Source: Minisyncoccota bacterium
Lineage (GTDB): Bacteria > Patescibacteriota > Minisyncoccia > Phycocordibacterales > UBA5272
Length of the DNA: 7,184 nucleotides
Assembly: GCA_022843645.1 (NCBI GenBank)
Contig: JALHNF010000035.1
Location: 1-7,184 of the forward strand
Reading direction: 5' to 3'
This document shows positions 1 to 5,002 of the stretch, piece after piece. The position numbers were made by a program, and so were the translations under genes. Numbering within the stretch: the first letter of the stretch is position 1; each line of letters begins with the position of its first letter. Under the pieces are notes generated by a model, which was given only the letters and a program-made list of their open reading frames with translations, made no database searches and was not told the DNA's origin.

Positions 1-23
1 TCATTCTACCACTTTCTACGTTG

Positions 24-110
24 CGGAGGATGTGAGATTCGAACTCACGGACAGTTTTACCCGTCGGCGGTTTAGTAAACCGCTGATTTAAACCACTCAT
101 CCAATCCTCC
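24..110 (-). tRNA. tRNA-Ser with anticodon ACU (class II)
   Basis: Read on the minus strand this is a complete class II tRNA of 87 nt. The 7-bp acceptor stem GGAGGAT/ATCCTCC is perfect, the discriminator base is G as expected for serine, the T arm is GTGAG-TTCGAAT-CTCAC, and the long variable arm folds as GACGG/CTGTC. The anticodon stem is GCGGT/ACCGC and the loop is TTACTAA, giving anticodon ACU, which decodes the serine codon AGU. Bacteria normally use GCU for AGU/AGC, so A at position 34 is unusual. CCA is not encoded. All stems are intact and a TATAAT box lies 10 nt upstream, so it looks functional rather than a relic. It follows the tspO-TfoX operon on the same strand. Confidence 0.93.
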
Positions 111-120
111 TGACTTCCCC

Positions 121-126
121 ATTATA
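121..126 (-). promoter_or_regulatory. -10 box for tRNA-Ser(ACU)
   Basis: The minus strand reads a perfect TATAAT ending 10 nt before the first base of the tRNA, which is the right distance for a start site just upstream of the mature 5' end. No convincing -35 hexamer lies 16-18 bp further upstream. The tRNA could also be reached by read-through from the TfoX gene ending at 146, because no clear intrinsic terminator lies between them. Confidence 0.65.
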
Positions 127-145
127 CGGATTTTTCTGATTATTT

Positions 146-526
146 CTACCTTTTTAAGGTCAGCTTTTTTGATGTCTTTTTTGCCGTTTTCTTACTTGTT
201 TTCTGAAGAGCAAGCTCATACGCGTCCTCTGCCAATTGTCTGAAAAGATGGTTATTCTCTTGGACTTCTTCCGGAACAAAGTAGTACAACATCTCGTACG
301 GCTTCCCTTCTTTGGTGTATACAAACGGCCTGCTTCCTAGCCCAGCATACTTCTCTTTTTGTTCGTTACTTATTTTAAAGTATAGCTCTCCGTCTGCAAT
401 AAGCGCAAACATTACCCCACTTCTATATATTCCATATCCTCCAAACATTGCGCGAGCCGAAACATCCGAGAGATACGCAAATAAGTCTTCAACTACATAC
501 TGCGCAAAACCTGCATCTTTTTTCAT
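146..526 (-). CDS. TfoX N-terminal domain protein with lysine-rich tail
   Basis: The 126-residue protein matches the TfoX N-terminal domain family. The hallmark block RAMFGGYGIYRSGVMFALIA lies at residues 25-44, followed by DGELYFKI and, near residues 68-84, FVYTKEGKPYEMLYYFVPEE. The C-terminal domain found in the longer Haemophilus TfoX/Sxy competence regulators is absent; many bacteria have such N-domain-only proteins of unknown role, so a competence function should not be assumed. Residues 109-126 are almost only Lys, Thr and Ser (KTSKKTAKKTSKK), a basic tail that could bind nucleic acid (inference). The ATG starts 3 nt after the tspO stop, so the two are very probably one transcript. At most a weak AGGT lies 5 nt before the start. 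Family assignment is secure; function is not. Confidence 0.9.
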   Translation of the reverse strand: MKKDAGFAQYVVEDLFAYLSDVSARAMFGGYGIYRSGVMFALIADGELYFKISNEQKEKYAGLGSRPFVYTKEGKPYEMLYYFVPEEVQENNHLFRQLAEDAYELALQKTSKKTAKKTSKKLTLKR

Positions 527-529
527 ACA

Positions 530-922
530 CTACCTATTCAACCACGTAATAGAAATCTGTAAGACAGTGGCAATAGAAACCCAAATTAAATATGGAATCT
601 GTAGTACAAAAATTAATTTTGAGTACGGAAAAACAAGAACCATGCCTACAATAATGGTACCCAAGACAACTAAAATATCTAGAGTGGCAAGTGGTAAATT
701 TTGAAGCCAAAACTGAATAGGGCTAAAAAGCAAATTCGCAATGAGATTGGCAAGAAAAACCCAAAAGATGGGAGCTGGGATCTGTCCTTTAAAAAACTTA
801 AACGAGATCCAAATAAAACAGAAGGCAATAATAGGATACAGAATAGACCAGATAAGCCCTATCGTCTCGCCAGAAGGCGTCCAGGCAGGCTTTACGAGGT
901 CAAAGTACCATTGTGTAGGCAT
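530..922 (-). CDS. tspO: TspO/MBR family membrane protein
   Basis: TspO proteins are small integral membrane proteins with five helices that bind porphyrins and other hydrophobic ligands; bacterial homologues are linked to tetrapyrrole and oxidative-stress responses. This 130-residue protein shows the N-terminal signature WYFDLVKPAWTPS (residues 5-17), IWSILYP (24-30), the central ANLIANLLFSPIQFWLQNLPLATLD region (58-82, described here in part) and the C-terminal IPYLIWVSIATVLQ followed by WLN (109-129). It is shorter than the usual 150-160 residues, mainly because of a tight loop between helices 1 and 2. The usual LN near the end of helix 5 is LQ here. The start is supported by a TACAAT hexamer 6 nt upstream and by the N-terminal motif lying at the expected place. 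It is first gene of an operon with the TfoX-domain gene. Nothing nearby makes or uses haem, so its ligand cannot be inferred. Confidence 0.92.
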   Translation of the reverse strand: MPTQWYFDLVKPAWTPSGETIGLIWSILYPIIAFCFIWISFKFFKGQIPAPIFWVFLANLIANLLFSPIQFWLQNLPLATLDILVVLGTIIVGMVLVFPYSKLIFVLQIPYLIWVSIATVLQISITWLNR

Positions 923-960
923 GGCTTTATTGTATCACTTTTAAGAGATATACTGGATTC
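923..960. promoter_or_regulatory. Shared divergent promoter region, tspO / EEP gene
   Basis: Only 38 bp separate the two divergent start codons. On the minus strand TACAAT (929-934) lies exactly 6 nt before the tspO ATG. On the plus strand TATACT (949-954) lies exactly 6 nt before the ATG at 961. Both would start transcription at or within a base or two of the A of the ATG, giving leaderless mRNAs. Neither has a good -35 (TTTATT at 926-931 is the best for the plus gene). The two -10 elements are 14 bp apart, so both promoters could hardly be occupied at once. Confidence 0.55.
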
Positions 961-1761
961 ATGAAGGTTATCTACCTGAACACTTGGGCTGCCAGAAAAC
1001 TTGAAAACTATATTCACTTTCTCGAAAAACACAAAATAAATACTGATATTTTCTGCTTTCAAGAGGTGTGTGACATGAATGAGGAAAAATATAGTCCGAC
1101 AGGTGGAGCGCTACACCAACGAACAATCACAAAAGATGTTCTCTCCGAGTTCGCCGATTTTTATGCCGTACGACAATATGACTGGAATGATCCAGAGGAT
1201 TTTGGCGGATATCTACCTTGGGGTAATGATATCTTTGTTCACAAAAATACTCCCGTTTTTGAATATCGAGAAAAATTTGTTATCGGGTATCAAAACTCTG
1301 CATCAAACCTAGAAACGGTCTATAAAGTGGGCGGTCTTCCTGTTGTACTTCAAGCAGTTAAAATAACCTACAACAACAAAAAGCTCTGGGTATTAAACAT
1401 CCACGGTTACCACGCAGGTGCCGGCATCGGTAAACACGATACGCCAGAAAGAGTCACCCAGTCGCGAGAAATTATTGAGTACATAGAAAGTCTTGAGGGG
1501 GAAATCATTCTTGGTGGCGACTTCAACCTGGCCCCAGATACAGAGTCTGTAGGAATACTTGAAGATTTTGGGTTACGAAACTTAATCAAAGAATACAACA
1601 TCCAAAGTACCCGCACCTCTCTTTACCCTGAAGAAAAGCGTAAAAAATGGCCACATGCAAACTATGTGTTTGTAAGTAAAGGTATACATGTGCAATCATT
1701 CAAGGTTGACACCGACTCTCTTGCCTCTGACCACGCGCCAATGTTTTTGGAAATTGAGTAA
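961..1761 (+). CDS. Endonuclease/exonuclease/phosphatase-fold hydrolase
   Basis: The 266-residue protein belongs to the EEP superfamily of metal-dependent phosphodiesterases and phosphatases (exonuclease III, DNase I, sphingomyelinase and inositol phosphatase relatives). The ordered motifs are visible: N7 in IYLNTW, the metal ligand E35 in CFQEV, H148 in LNIHGYH, D187 and N189 in GGDFNLAPD, and the catalytic D257-H258 in SDHAPMFLEIE. The position that is usually Asp before the penultimate strand (DYIFVS) is Asn here (HANYVFVS, N234). There is no signal peptide and no membrane segment, so a cytosolic enzyme is likely. The substrate cannot be told: it may be DNA, RNA or a small phosphoester. 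A -10-like TATACT 6 nt before the ATG and no Shine-Dalgarno site suggest a leaderless mRNA. Superfamily call is firm, specific function open. Confidence 0.9.
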   Translation: MKVIYLNTWAARKLENYIHFLEKHKINTDIFCFQEVCDMNEEKYSPTGGALHQRTITKDVLSEFADFYAVRQYDWNDPEDFGGYLPWGNDIFVHKNTPVFEYREKFVIGYQNSASNLETVYKVGGLPVVLQAVKITYNNKKLWVLNIHGYHAGAGIGKHDTPERVTQSREIIEYIESLEGEIILGGDFNLAPDTESVGILEDFGLRNLIKEYNIQSTRTSLYPEEKRKKWPHANYVFVSKGIHVQSFKVDTDSLASDHAPMFLEIE

Positions 1762-1825
1762 CGTACAGCAATTTGTTCTTGCTTTCAAAGCACAGTACAA
1801 TTACTATATAGTTTTATTACACCTT

Positions 1826-2197
1826 ATGACAAATCAAGAAACAATGGATGCGCTTTTGAAAGCGCTCAGCACTATGCAAGACGGCGAGGCATTTTATAAA
1901 ATGTACTATAGTGAAGATGCAAAAAGTATCGAGTCCCCTTCTGAAACCATGCCTCAAGTCTACGAAGGTCTTGATGCGATACTTGCAAAGTCAAAGGGTT
2001 GGTATGACACGTTTGAGGTTACTCATTTTGAGATTCTCCATCGTTCGGTTCTTTCTCTTGATCAAATGATAGTGACCGCGCAAATGTCAATGAAAAACAA
2101 ATTCACTGGCGAAGAAATAAACAATACGAAAGAGTATCTCTTGTATACATTCAAAGATGGGAAAATAATCGAAGAAAAGTTTTTTAATATCGTCTAG
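1826..2197 (+). CDS. SnoaL/NTF2-like small protein
   Basis: The start at 1826 gives 123 residues beginning MTNQETMDALLKAL; the reading frame is open further upstream, to 1688, but that extension overlaps the end of the preceding gene and does not resemble this family. The layout fits the SnoaL-like branch of the NTF2 fold: an N-terminal helix, then FYKMYYSEDAKSIESPSE (residues 23-40), VYEGLDAILAKSKGWYD (45-61), several beta strands, and a closing YTFKDGKIIEEKFFNIV. Such proteins form cone-shaped alpha-beta dimers with a pocket and act as isomerases, cyclases or ligand-binding proteins, but many have no known activity. No catalytic residues can be assigned here. It lies 64 bp after the EEP gene and ends before a strong terminator. 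No Shine-Dalgarno site is seen; TACAAT (1796-1801) or TATTAC (1815-1820) could be its -10 element. Confidence 0.75.
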   Translation: MTNQETMDALLKALSTMQDGEAFYKMYYSEDAKSIESPSETMPQVYEGLDAILAKSKGWYDTFEVTHFEILHRSVLSLDQMIVTAQMSMKNKFTGEEINNTKEYLLYTFKDGKIIEEKFFNIV

Positions 2198-2221
2198 GTT
2201 TTTCGAGAGAACTTTCAGTAT

Positions 2222-2254
2222 AAACAAAAAGTCCCCCGAAGGGGCTTTTTGTTT
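2222..2254. terminator. Bidirectional intrinsic terminator
   Basis: A near-perfect inverted repeat with a GC core (GTCCC paired with GGGGC) around the loop CCGAA is flanked by an A-rich left arm and a T-rich right arm (AAACAAAAA/TTTTTGTTT). It therefore ends in a U run whichever strand is read. It lies 24 nt after the SnoaL-like gene and just past the 3' end of tRNA-Ser(CGA) on the other strand, so it can stop both convergent transcripts. Confidence 0.9.
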
Positions 2255-2257
2255 CTG

Positions 2258-2344
2258 CGGAAGTGGAGAGATTCGAACTCTCGATCAGGTTACCCCGATG
2301 CCGCTTTTCGAGAGCGGTGGTTTCAACCACTCACCCACACTTCC
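2258..2344 (-). tRNA. tRNA-Ser with anticodon CGA (class II)
   Basis: On the minus strand this 87-nt class II tRNA has the acceptor stem GGAAGTG/CACTTCC, discriminator G, T arm GAGAG-TTCGAAT-CTCTC and a 6-bp variable-arm stem ATCGGG/CCTGAT closed by GTAA. The anticodon stem-loop is CCGCT-CTCGAAA-AGCGG, so the anticodon is CGA and reads UCG. CCA is not encoded. It is divergent from tRNA-Glu. Confidence 0.96.
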
Positions 2345-2363
2345 AGTACCTAAATACCCTCTA

Positions 2364-2392
2364 TTTATATCAGTTTTATTGATTTTTTCCAA
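2364..2392 (-). promoter_or_regulatory. Promoter of tRNA-Ser(CGA)
   Basis: The minus strand reads TTGGAA (2387-2392), a 17-bp spacer and TATAAA (2364-2369), a good sigma-70-type match. A start site about 7 nt downstream would give a leader of roughly 13 nt before the mature tRNA at 2344. Confidence 0.6.
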
Positions 2393-2406
2393 AAATGTAG
2401 TATATT
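2379..2406 (+). promoter_or_regulatory. Promoter of tRNA-Glu
   Basis: TTGATT (2379-2384), a 16-bp spacer and TATATT (2401-2406) lie 11 nt upstream of the tRNA-Glu 5' end. The -35 hexamer sits inside the spacer of the opposite promoter for tRNA-Ser(CGA), so the two promoters overlap back to back. Confidence 0.6.
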
Positions 2407-2417
2407 AGTCTTTATTC

Positions 2418-2489
2418 GGCCCTATCGTCTAGTGGTCAGGACAGCGGGTTTTCAATCCGTTAACCGGAGTTCGACTCTCCGTAGGGTCA
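2418..2489 (+). tRNA. tRNA-Glu with anticodon UUC
   Basis: A 72-nt tRNA with acceptor GGCCCTA/TAGGGTC, discriminator A, D arm containing GTCTAGTGGTCAGGAC, anticodon loop TTTTCAA (anticodon UUC) and T arm CGGAG-TTCGACT-CTCCG. The 5' half is the classic bacterial tRNA-Glu sequence. The anticodon stem carries G-U pairs at its top and bottom. CCA is not encoded. The last 8 bases (TAGGGTCA) are also part of the long inverted repeat that follows. Confidence 0.96.
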
Positions 2490-2576
2490 CACATACAAAA
2501 AAGAGCTTTGAATAGCTCTTTTTTGTATGTGTGACCCTAAGCAAGCAAACTGCTTTGCTTGCGTCGGGGAGTCGAA
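2470..2576. repeat. Inverted partial copy of the tRNA-Glu 3' end, split by a small hairpin
   Basis: Beyond the 26-bp arms the similarity goes on. TTCGACTCTCCG of the tRNA T arm (2470-2481) is matched in inverted orientation by 2565-2576 with 11 of 12 bases. On the right side the copy is interrupted by 25 bases (2540-2564) that are themselves a perfect 9-bp hairpin, GCAAGCAAA/TTTGCTTGC with loop CTGC. No gene is present here. The structure looks like an inverted duplication of the tRNA end followed by insertion of a small palindrome, or the edge of a non-coding repeat element (inference). Confidence 0.7.
2482..2539. terminator. 26-bp perfect hairpin terminator overlapping the tRNA-Glu 3' end
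   Basis: Arms 2482-2507 and 2514-2539 are perfectly complementary over 26 bp around the 6-nt loop TTGAAT. The inner part (AAAAAAGAGCT/AGCTCTTTTTT) is a normal bidirectional intrinsic terminator for tRNA-Glu. The outer part is odd: the left arm includes the 3' strand of the tRNA acceptor stem, so the right arm contains an inverted copy of the tRNA end. This is far longer than termination needs. Confidence 0.88.
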
Positions 2577-2742
2577 AAGCTTTTCCATGTTTTTCCCTGC
2601 TTTAAGTAGAGATAAAACGGGAAAAGGTGTACTGCGACTGTAAGTCGAGACTCTCTGTTGTAAGGATTGGAGTATTTATTATCTGAGAAACATCCTCAAC
2701 GCAAAACCCACAAAAATGATACTATTGTAATGTAAATACACC
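2577..2742. other. Non-coding spacer before the CYTH gene
   Basis: No gene is recognised. It contains the palindrome GAAAAGCTTTTC (2574-2585), a possible long-loop stem TTTTCCC/GGGAAAA, and a short CGACT-GTA-AGTCG hairpin. TGTAAT (2726-2731) is a possible -10 element for the CYTH gene, with no good -35. No Shine-Dalgarno site precedes the ATG at 2743. Confidence 0.4.
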
Positions 2743-3312
2743 ATGCACGACAAAGAAATTGAGATACAAGTCAGAATTGAGAATGGTGAGAAACTAAAAA
2801 AGTTTTTATACGAGAAAGCTCTTTTTGTCTCTGAAAATCAACAAGTGGATGATTATTATATTCCTGCTCATAGAAATTTCCTAGATACTAAACCCATACA
2901 AGAGTGGTTTAGGGTAAGAGAAGAGAGGAGCCAATTCAGCGTGAACTATAAAAAATGGCATTACGAAAATGGGGTGGGCAGCTACGCCGACGAGTACGAA
3001 ACACGAATTGAGAGTAAAGAGAGCTTTCAAAAAATATTAAGTTCATTGGATTATCAGAAGATAGTGACGGTAGATAAGACTAGAAAGAAGTACACCTTCA
3101 ACGATTATGAAATTGCCTTGGATAGAGTTTCAAACCTTGGAGACTTTGTGGAAATTGAGTATAAAGGTAATTCTATTGAAGAACCGAAGAAAATAACAGA
3201 TGAAATGTTTGCTTTCCTCAAAACTTTTGACTGCGGAAAGATCGAGAATACAAACGGAGGATATCCCATGATGCTCCTTTTCCCCAACGCAAACACTTTT
3301 ATTGAAGTCTGA
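2743..3312 (+). CDS. CYTH-domain protein (CyaB / thiamine-triphosphatase-like)
   Basis: The 189-residue protein fits the CYTH family of triphosphate tunnel enzymes, which includes class IV adenylyl cyclases (CyaB), thiamine triphosphatases and inorganic triphosphatases. Visible elements are the N-terminal EIEIQVRIE (residues 5-13), WFRVREE (55-61), the basic strand VNYKKW (67-72), acidic EYETRIES (84-91), VDKTRKKY (110-117) and the signature ALDRVSNLGDFVEIE (125-139). In the canonical N-terminal ExExK motif the Lys is Gln here (E5, E7, Q9), which may alter phosphate binding. No cAMP receptor or thiamine gene is nearby, so substrate is open: cAMP synthesis, triphosphate hydrolysis and binding without catalysis are all possible. 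It ends with TGA, showing that TGA is a stop codon in this genome. Transcribed alone, it is 103 bp from the next gene. Confidence 0.88.
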   Translation: MHDKEIEIQVRIENGEKLKKFLYEKALFVSENQQVDDYYIPAHRNFLDTKPIQEWFRVREERSQFSVNYKKWHYENGVGSYADEYETRIESKESFQKILSSLDYQKIVTVDKTRKKYTFNDYEIALDRVSNLGDFVEIEYKGNSIEEPKKITDEMFAFLKTFDCGKIENTNGGYPMMLLFPNANTFIEV

Positions 3313-3340
3313 CGTTATATAAACTCATTCCTAAAGCAGA

Positions 3341-3378
3341 GGGACTACGCTACAGACTTAGCTATAGCGTTAGTCTCC
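3341..3378 (+). terminator. Imperfect hairpin after the CYTH gene
   Basis: GGGACTACGCTA (3341-3352) pairs with 3365-3378 in 12 pairs with two single-base bulges, around a 12-nt loop. A pyrimidine stretch CCCCTTCTT follows rather than a clean T run, so it may be a weak terminator for the CYTH gene. It may equally be an operator-like structure for the gene at 3416, because its arms contain the ACGCTA motif repeated near that promoter. Confidence 0.4.
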
Positions 3379-3403
3379 CCTTCTTACACCCATCAAAAAA
3401 CGC

Positions 3404-3415
3404 TACAATACGCTC
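3404..3415 (+). promoter_or_regulatory. -10 element and leaderless start for the RnfD-like gene
   Basis: TACAAT (3404-3409) lies exactly 6 nt before the ATG at 3416, the same spacing as at tspO and the EEP gene. The predicted start site falls at or next to the ATG, and no Shine-Dalgarno sequence is present. The best -35 candidate, TTCTTA (3381-3386) at 17 bp, is poor. Confidence 0.5.
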
Positions 3416-4990
3416 ATGAAATACATTGAATCCCTTGTCGACAGGCTCACCATGTACCAAACCGTCATATACAGCCTCCTTGCCATCATGGTGTACATGT
3501 TTTTGCTTTCTTTTTTGGGAAATGAGTACCTAGGATTTCGACCCATAGAACTACTTGTTTCTCTTTGCATTATTCTCATTGTGGGGCTTGCAACGCATAC
3601 CATTTGCGTAAAGGCCCTCAAAGCACCGAACAACTTTCAATCATCTCTCATTTCTCTCCTCATCTTATTCCTCATTGTCGCGCCATCAACAAAAATTGAG
3701 AATCTATATTTCATCGCCACAACCGCAGTACTCACGATTGTTCTCAAGTACCTTCTCATGGCTCGCGGAAGGCACATATTCAACCCTGTTGCAATTGCAA
3801 TTTTCCTTATCGCCTTTCTTGGGTACTTTGGCGCAGAATGGTGGATCGGTACTCGATATGCTGCGCCTATTGTTTTACTTGCCGGACTCTTTGTTGCTAT
3901 CAAGCTTCGCAAAATGCAGCTTCTTTTATTTTTTGTTCTGCTCAGCACATTCTTGACCACACTCTACATAGTTTTGTTTGGGAATACTCCTCTCTCTCGA
4001 GAAGCGATCGCGTATGAAATATTTGATAACGTGTATCGACACCTTTTTTCCTACCCGACACTTTTCTTTGCGTTCTTTATGCTCACCGAGCCAAATGGCT
4101 TCCCTGGCACAAAGAAAGAGCAATATGTATATACAACTATCATCGCGCTTTTCTTCTCTGTGCCATTTAACATTGCAGGATTGATACACAGCACACCAGA
4201 GCTCGCGCTTCTCATCGGCAACATGTACGCCACAATCCGCGACCGCAAAGCGCGTTTTACGCTTTCATTTCAAGACAAAAAAAGTGTTGCGAAAGACATT
4301 GTTGAGTATACATTTAGAAGCACTCAACCCATTGTCTTTACAGAGGGCCAGTATATGGAGTGGACGCTTCCCTATGAATACCCTGATGAGCGAGGAATCA
4401 AACGTGTCTTTACTATTTCAAGTTGCACCGAAAAAGACCGAAGCACACATACTATTTCGTTTGCCATCAAACACCTTGCGCAACAAAGTTCATTCAAAAA
4501 CAGCTTGGAACATATGAAAGTTGGTGACACTATGTATGCCGGCTATTTAGGAGGTGACTTTGTGCTGCCGCAAGAGACACCTGCATCTATTGTATTTTTG
4601 GCTGGCGGCATTGGCATTACGCCATTTGTGAGCATGCTACGCAAAAAGATCCAAGACAAGAAACATATTCCGTATACACTCATCTATTGTTGCAATACAA
4701 AAGAAGATGTTGCATTTCGTGATGTACTAGAAAACGCACAGGCACTCGGGCTTCGGCTTATATACGTTTTCTCAAGAGAAGACAGTGCCGCTCTCGCGCG
4801 AGACAGTCACGAGTATGCTGGCTACCTACACAAAGACATTCTCCTTTCGTACATCAAGGAGCCAGAGCAATCTCACCTGTTCTATGTCTCAGGCCCTTCT
4901 TTGTTTGTAGATCATACAAAAAAAGTTTTACAGGAAAGCGCTGTTCCTGAAAAAGCCATTGTTACCGACTACTTCACTGGCCTTGCGTAA
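3416..4990 (+). CDS. RnfD/NqrB-like membrane domain fused to FAD/NAD(P)H reductase domain
   Basis: This 524-residue protein joins two modules. Residues 1-270 hold about nine to ten membrane helices with RnfD/NqrB marks: LLILFLIVAPS (81-91), KYLL then GRHIFNPVAIAIF (111-130), and MLTEPNGFPGTKKEQ (222-236), which fits the MATDPxxxPxTxxGQ block of that family. Residues 275-524 are a ferredoxin-NADP reductase-like module: flavin-binding RVFTISS (330-336), GYLGGDFVLP (376-385), the NAD(P)-binding AGGIGITPFVSML (396-408), and VSGPSLFVDH through DYFTGLA at the C terminus. It probably takes electrons from NAD(P)H in the cytosol and passes them through the membrane to an outside flavoprotein. The SGAT motif at which RnfD and NqrB carry covalent FMN is not seen. 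It heads an operon with apbE (12-bp gap). Domain calls are firm; electron direction is inferred. Confidence 0.9.
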   Translation: MKYIESLVDRLTMYQTVIYSLLAIMVYMFLLSFLGNEYLGFRPIELLVSLCIILIVGLATHTICVKALKAPNNFQSSLISLLILFLIVAPSTKIENLYFIATTAVLTIVLKYLLMARGRHIFNPVAIAIFLIAFLGYFGAEWWIGTRYAAPIVLLAGLFVAIKLRKMQLLLFFVLLSTFLTTLYIVLFGNTPLSREAIAYEIFDNVYRHLFSYPTLFFAFFMLTEPNGFPGTKKEQYVYTTIIALFFSVPFNIAGLIHSTPELALLIGNMYATIRDRKARFTLSFQDKKSVAKDIVEYTFRSTQPIVFTEGQYMEWTLPYEYPDERGIKRVFTISSCTEKDRSTHTISFAIKHLAQQSSFKNSLEHMKVGDTMYAGYLGGDFVLPQETPASIVFLAGGIGITPFVSMLRKKIQDKKHIPYTLIYCCNTKEDVAFRDVLENAQALGLRLIYVFSREDSAALARDSHEYAGYLHKDILLSYIKEPEQSHLFYVSGPSLFVDHTKKVLQESAVPEKAIVTDYFTGLA

Positions 4991-5002
4991 CGCCTTACAT
5001 CA

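Noticed and set aside
146..526. Calling the TfoX-domain gene a competence regulator (tfoX/sxy)
   Set aside because: Only the N-terminal domain is present and there is no competence gene nearby, so the specific function is not supported.
701..964. Plus-strand open frames opposite tspO
   Set aside because: The minus strand encodes a complete TspO protein over the same bases; the plus-strand peptides are basic and of low complexity and match nothing recognisable.
1688..1825. Upstream extension of the SnoaL-like reading frame to 1688
   Set aside because: It overlaps the conserved C-terminal SDH motif of the EEP gene in another frame and has no family resemblance; the ATG at 1826 begins the recognisable fold.
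2482..2576. CRISPR repeat or phage attachment site downstream of tRNA-Glu
   Set aside because: There is only one inverted copy, no regularly spaced direct repeats or spacers, and no integrase or cas gene in the window.
2490..2742. Riboswitch or thiamine-related leader before the CYTH gene
   Set aside because: No recognisable conserved riboswitch core was found; the structure present is explained by the tRNA-Glu terminator and its inverted repeat.
3637..4248. Several open frames on both strands inside the RnfD-like gene
   Set aside because: They are in other frames of a clearly conserved membrane-protein gene and show no domain features or start signals of their own.
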